Origin: Pseudomonadota bacterium
GTDB lineage: Bacteria; Desulfobacterota; Desulfobacteria; Desulfobacterales; Desulfobacteraceae
DNA length: 9,283 nt
Assembly (NCBI GenBank): GCA_018812385.1
Contig: JAHJDU010000517.1
Location: 1 to 9,283 of the forward strand
Reading direction: 5' to 3'
The notes beneath the pieces were generated by a model. It was not told where the DNA came from. It saw only the letters and a list, made by a program, of their open reading frames with translations, and searched no databases. Below, in pieces: positions 7,135-9,283 of the stretch; position 1 is the first letter of the stretch; the number at the start of each line of letters is the position of its first letter. A program made the translations under genes and the position numbers.

Positions 7135-8366
7135 ATTTGTTTCAATGCCGAATGAATAAGGGTTAAAGGGTGCAGAACCTGCAATCTGTCATCCATATCC
7201 AGATTGCCGGCAATATTCATCCTGCAGACCGGGCAATCTGTGAGCCATAGTGATGCCTGAACAGCTTTCGCGTTTTCAATTTTTTTGTCAACCATTTTTT
7301 TAGAAATTTCAGGATATTCATAAAAAAAAGTGCCGCCGCCACCGCAGCACTCATCAACATCCAGCGCTCTTTTGTAATTTATAAAGGGCAGTTTTGATAA
7401 TAGTTTTTCAGCAATGATGTGTGATCCAAAACTATTCCTTGTATGGCAGGGGGCATGATAGGTGACAGATAGTTTGTCCGTGAAATTGGAATCAAATTCA
7501 AGACGATCAATATTCTGATCAATAAATGAGAGAGCATCCATCACCTTTGGGGCAATTTTGTTTGCGTGGGAAGGGTCTTGACCCTGGTTTTCAATCATGC
7601 GCGGGTATTCATTTTTTAATGCTTCTCCACAGGTGGAACAGTCCACAAGAATTCTATCTGCATCATGGTTTTTTAATGCATTGATATTGGTTGTGATATT
7701 TTTTAATGCCTTGTCTGCCGCCCCATGAAACAATAAGGGAATCGAACAGCAGGCCTGGTCTTTGGGAATAATAATCTTATATCCCATGTGTTTTAAGATT
7801 TCAATAAAGGCAAATCCTGTATCATCATATAAATAGTTTGTAGCACACCCGGTAAAGTAAATAACGGTTCCAATCTGTTTTTTATAGGGAAGGATAATTT
7901 CATCATTGGCTTTTCGAAATGGGATGGAATTTAGTTTTGGAAAATTTTTTAAGGGGATGTTACCAAGTTTAAAAGTTTTGGCAAAGCTGTCAGGCACAAT
8001 TTTTTGCCCGGTTCTGGCAAGGCCTGCACCAAATTTTAACCGATATTCCCGGCCCAGAAGATAAATCAGACTTTTTATGGCTGGAGTTTCTCCCTGGGCC
8101 CCCACCATCTTTTTTCTCATTTCCATGAATTTTGAATAGTGATTGATCCCGGAAGGGCAATTGGCAGCACATGATCCGCACATAAGGCATTTTGATACGA
8201 TTTCTTTTAATAGGTCAGAAGATGCAAGAATGTTATTATCATAGGCCTTAATCAGTTGAAGCTTGGCTCGAGGGGATGCCTGCTCTTCTTTTAATATTTT
8301 ATATACGGGGCAGACACTCAGGCAAAGCCCGCATTTGCCGCAATTTTGGAGTAGTTTTGTTGTCAT
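7131..8366 (-). CDS. glcF: GlcF-like iron-sulfur subunit of a glycolate/D-lactate-type 2-hydroxyacid dehydrogenase
   Basis: This subunit passes electrons from the flavin of the GlcD-like partner toward the membrane electron chain. It has 411 residues from the chosen start. Two 4Fe-4S ferredoxin-like motifs lie at the N-terminus (CGKCGLCLSVCP, Cys9/12/15/19; CLMCGSCAANCP, Cys60/63/66/70). They are followed by two CCG domains of heterodisulfide-reductase type: Cys174, CC206-207 and CSTC (243-246), then Cys307 in HAPCHTRNS, ECCGGGGTF (Cys340-341) and CPVC (378-381). All expected cysteines are present. I chose ATG 8366, not the in-frame ATG at 8420, because homologues begin just before the first cysteine motif and the longer form would overlap glcD by 41 bases. 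GGAAAA lies 7 bases upstream of this ATG. It follows glcD by 13 bases and overlaps larA by 4. Oxidised substrate: glycolate, D-lactate or a relative, not decidable from sequence. Confidence 0.9.
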   Translation of the reverse strand: MTTKLLQNCGKCGLCLSVCPVYKILKEEQASPRAKLQLIKAYDNNILASSDLLKEIVSKCLMCGSCAANCPSGINHYSKFMEMRKKMVGAQGETPAIKSLIYLLGREYRLKFGAGLARTGQKIVPDSFAKTFKLGNIPLKNFPKLNSIPFRKANDEIILPYKKQIGTVIYFTGCATNYLYDDTGFAFIEILKHMGYKIIIPKDQACCSIPLLFHGAADKALKNITTNINALKNHDADRILVDCSTCGEALKNEYPRMIENQGQDPSHANKIAPKVMDALSFIDQNIDRLEFDSNFTDKLSVTYHAPCHTRNSFGSHIIAEKLLSKLPFINYKRALDVDECCGGGGTFFYEYPEISKKMVDKKIENAKAVQASLWLTDCPVCRMNIAGNLDMDDRLQVLHPLTLIHSALKQI

Positions 8367-8396
8367 ACAAATTTTCCAGTTATACAAATTTTCCAG
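8363..8396 (-). repeat. 17-base tandem duplication at the glcD/glcF junction
   Basis: The minus strand carries CTGGAAAATTTGTATAA (8396-8380) directly followed by CTGGAAAATTTGTATGA (8379-8363), identical in 16 of 17 bases. The first copy encodes the last glcD residues and its TAA stop; the second carries the ribosome-site-like GGAAAA and the ATG of glcF. A single ancestral copy would have produced the compact GTATGA overlap, in which the glcD stop TGA and the glcF start ATG share bases. Confidence 0.9.
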
Positions 8397-9283
8397 GATT
8401 AAGAATGAGATCAGGGTCAACAGCCTGCTTTATTGTTTTCATGAATTCAATGGTATCCTTATTCATCACAAGGGGAAGATAGGCGGATTTACCAAGCCCG
8501 ATCCCGTGTTCGCCTGACAGTGTTCCATCAAGCTCTGCTGCGGCTTGAAAAATTTCAGCAAATGCAGCTACAACTTTTTTCCATTCTTCTTTGTTAGATC
8601 TATCTGCTGGAATCATGGGGTGCATGTTACCATCTCCTGCATGGGCCAGAACGCCGAACTTCAGGCCATATTTTTTTGTAATTTCAACAATTTTATGGAT
8701 CATTTGAGGCACTTTGCTCACAGGAACTGTCACATCTTCAGTAACAATATCAGGCGCAAGCTTGGCAAATATACCATAGGCAGACCGCCTTGCCTTCCAG
8801 AGTTTTTCCCGTTCAAGCTCATTTGCCGCTTCCTGGATATGGGTGGCACCATTTTGCCGGACCTTTTCAATGATTCGTTTGATCTCTTTTTCGCAGGCTT
8901 CTTTCACCCCGTCAATTTCAATCAAAAGTGATCCTTGTGCCTCTCTGTCCAGCCCCAGGTTTGCCACATCTTCAATGGCATTCAGGGTAAGTTTATCCAT
9001 GAGCTCCATGGCAACGGGTATGATGCCGGAACCAATAATATCGGTTACAGCCTTTGCCGTGTTATCAAGGTTATCAAAGGTCACCATCAGTGTTTTTACA
9101 GTCTCAGGCATTGGCATGACTTTTAAGATCGCCTCAGTGATGATTCCCAGTGTTCCCTCTGATCCGCAGAAAAGCGAAGATAGTTTGTAGCCTGTGACGT
9201 CTTTGATATTTTTACTGCCAAACCGGATGACCTTACCCGATGCCAGAACCACTTCCATTCCCATCACATAATCAGCTGTGACA
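8380..9283 (-). CDS. glcD: GlcD-like FAD-binding subunit of a glycolate/D-lactate-type dehydrogenase (N-terminus outside window)
   Basis: This flavoprotein oxidises a 2-hydroxy acid to the 2-keto acid. The frame stays open to the right edge (VTADYVMGMEVVL at the cut), so the start is missing; 300 residues are visible of a usual 450-480. The end of the FAD_binding_4 (PCMH-type) domain is seen as KDVTGYKLSSLFCGSEGTLG with the characteristic GSEGTLG. The rest is the FAD-oxidase C-terminal domain: TEDVTVPVSKVP (about 181-192), AHAGDGNMHPMI with His214 and His221 as likely metal/substrate ligands, and GEHGIGLGK (about 257-265). It is the upstream partner of glcF, separated by 13 bases and a tandem duplication. 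GlcE is not found between or after the two genes. D-lactate is favoured as substrate because larA and a TakP-like transporter follow, but glycolate or another 2-hydroxy acid is possible. Confidence 0.92.
   Translation of the reverse strand, partial: VTADYVMGMEVVLASGKVIRFGSKNIKDVTGYKLSSLFCGSEGTLGIITEAILKVMPMPETVKTLMVTFDNLDNTAKAVTDIIGSGIIPVAMELMDKLTLNAIEDVANLGLDREAQGSLLIEIDGVKEACEKEIKRIIEKVRQNGATHIQEAANELEREKLWKARRSAYGIFAKLAPDIVTEDVTVPVSKVPQMIHKIVEITKKYGLKFGVLAHAGDGNMHPMIPADRSNKEEWKKVVAAFAEIFQAAAELDGTLSGEHGIGLGKSAYLPLVMNKDTIEFMKTIKQAVDPDLILNPGKFV

Noticed and set aside
8367..8420. Longer glcF reading frame beginning at ATG 8420 (18 extra residues)
   Set aside because: It would overlap the end of glcD by 41 bases, the added residues are not part of the family's N-terminus, and the extra sequence is partly the tandem duplication read in another frame.
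1..9283. CRISPR arrays, tRNA or rRNA genes, insertion sequences, phage or defence genes
   Set aside because: No regular repeat-spacer pattern, no cloverleaf-like or rRNA-like stretch, and no transposase or integrase coding sequence was seen on either strand.

Overview
The window looks like chromosomal DNA of an anaerobic, moderately AT-rich bacterium. The gene content is typical of sulfate-reducing Desulfobacterales (for example Desulfobacula- or Desulfobacter-like organisms): a RecBCD-type RecB, a Tat-exported TRAP solute-binding protein, a LarA-family enzyme and a GlcD/GlcF-type 2-hydroxyacid dehydrogenase. The taxonomic guess comes from gene content and protein style, not from a database match.

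Layout. Positions 2-1657 (+ strand) hold the C-terminal half of RecB, cut by the left window edge. A 117-base spacer with a possible weak terminator follows. From 1775 to the right edge every gene is on the minus strand. Read in the direction of transcription (right to left), the order is: glcD-like FAD subunit (partial, runs off the right edge), glcF-like iron-sulfur subunit, larA-like racemase, TRAP genes dctP, dctQ and dctM, an XRE-cupin regulator, and a 118-residue protein of unknown function that starts with TTG. Junctions are tight (13-base gap, 4-base overlap, 106, 4, 55, 29 and 15 bases), so this is very probably one operon or two overlapping transcription units. The 106-base larA-dctP spacer is the only place with room for an internal promoter.

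How the genes fit together (inference). The DctPQM transporter would import a small 2-hydroxy or 2-keto acid, most simply lactate. The LarA-family enzyme would interconvert its stereoisomers, and GlcD/GlcF would oxidise one isomer to the 2-keto acid and pass electrons through flavin and Fe-S clusters to the respiratory chain. The XRE-cupin protein would sense a related metabolite and control the operon. No nickel-pincer cofactor genes (larB, larC, larE), no glcE and no recD are visible here.

I saw no tRNA, rRNA, CRISPR array, insertion sequence or prophage gene. The most distinctive local details are a 17-base tandem duplication exactly at the glcD/glcF junction, which seems to have split an ancestral ATGA overlap, and the unidentified TTG-start gene coupled to the regulator. 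I found no evidence of a wholly new system; the interest lies in the combination of genes and the open substrate question.
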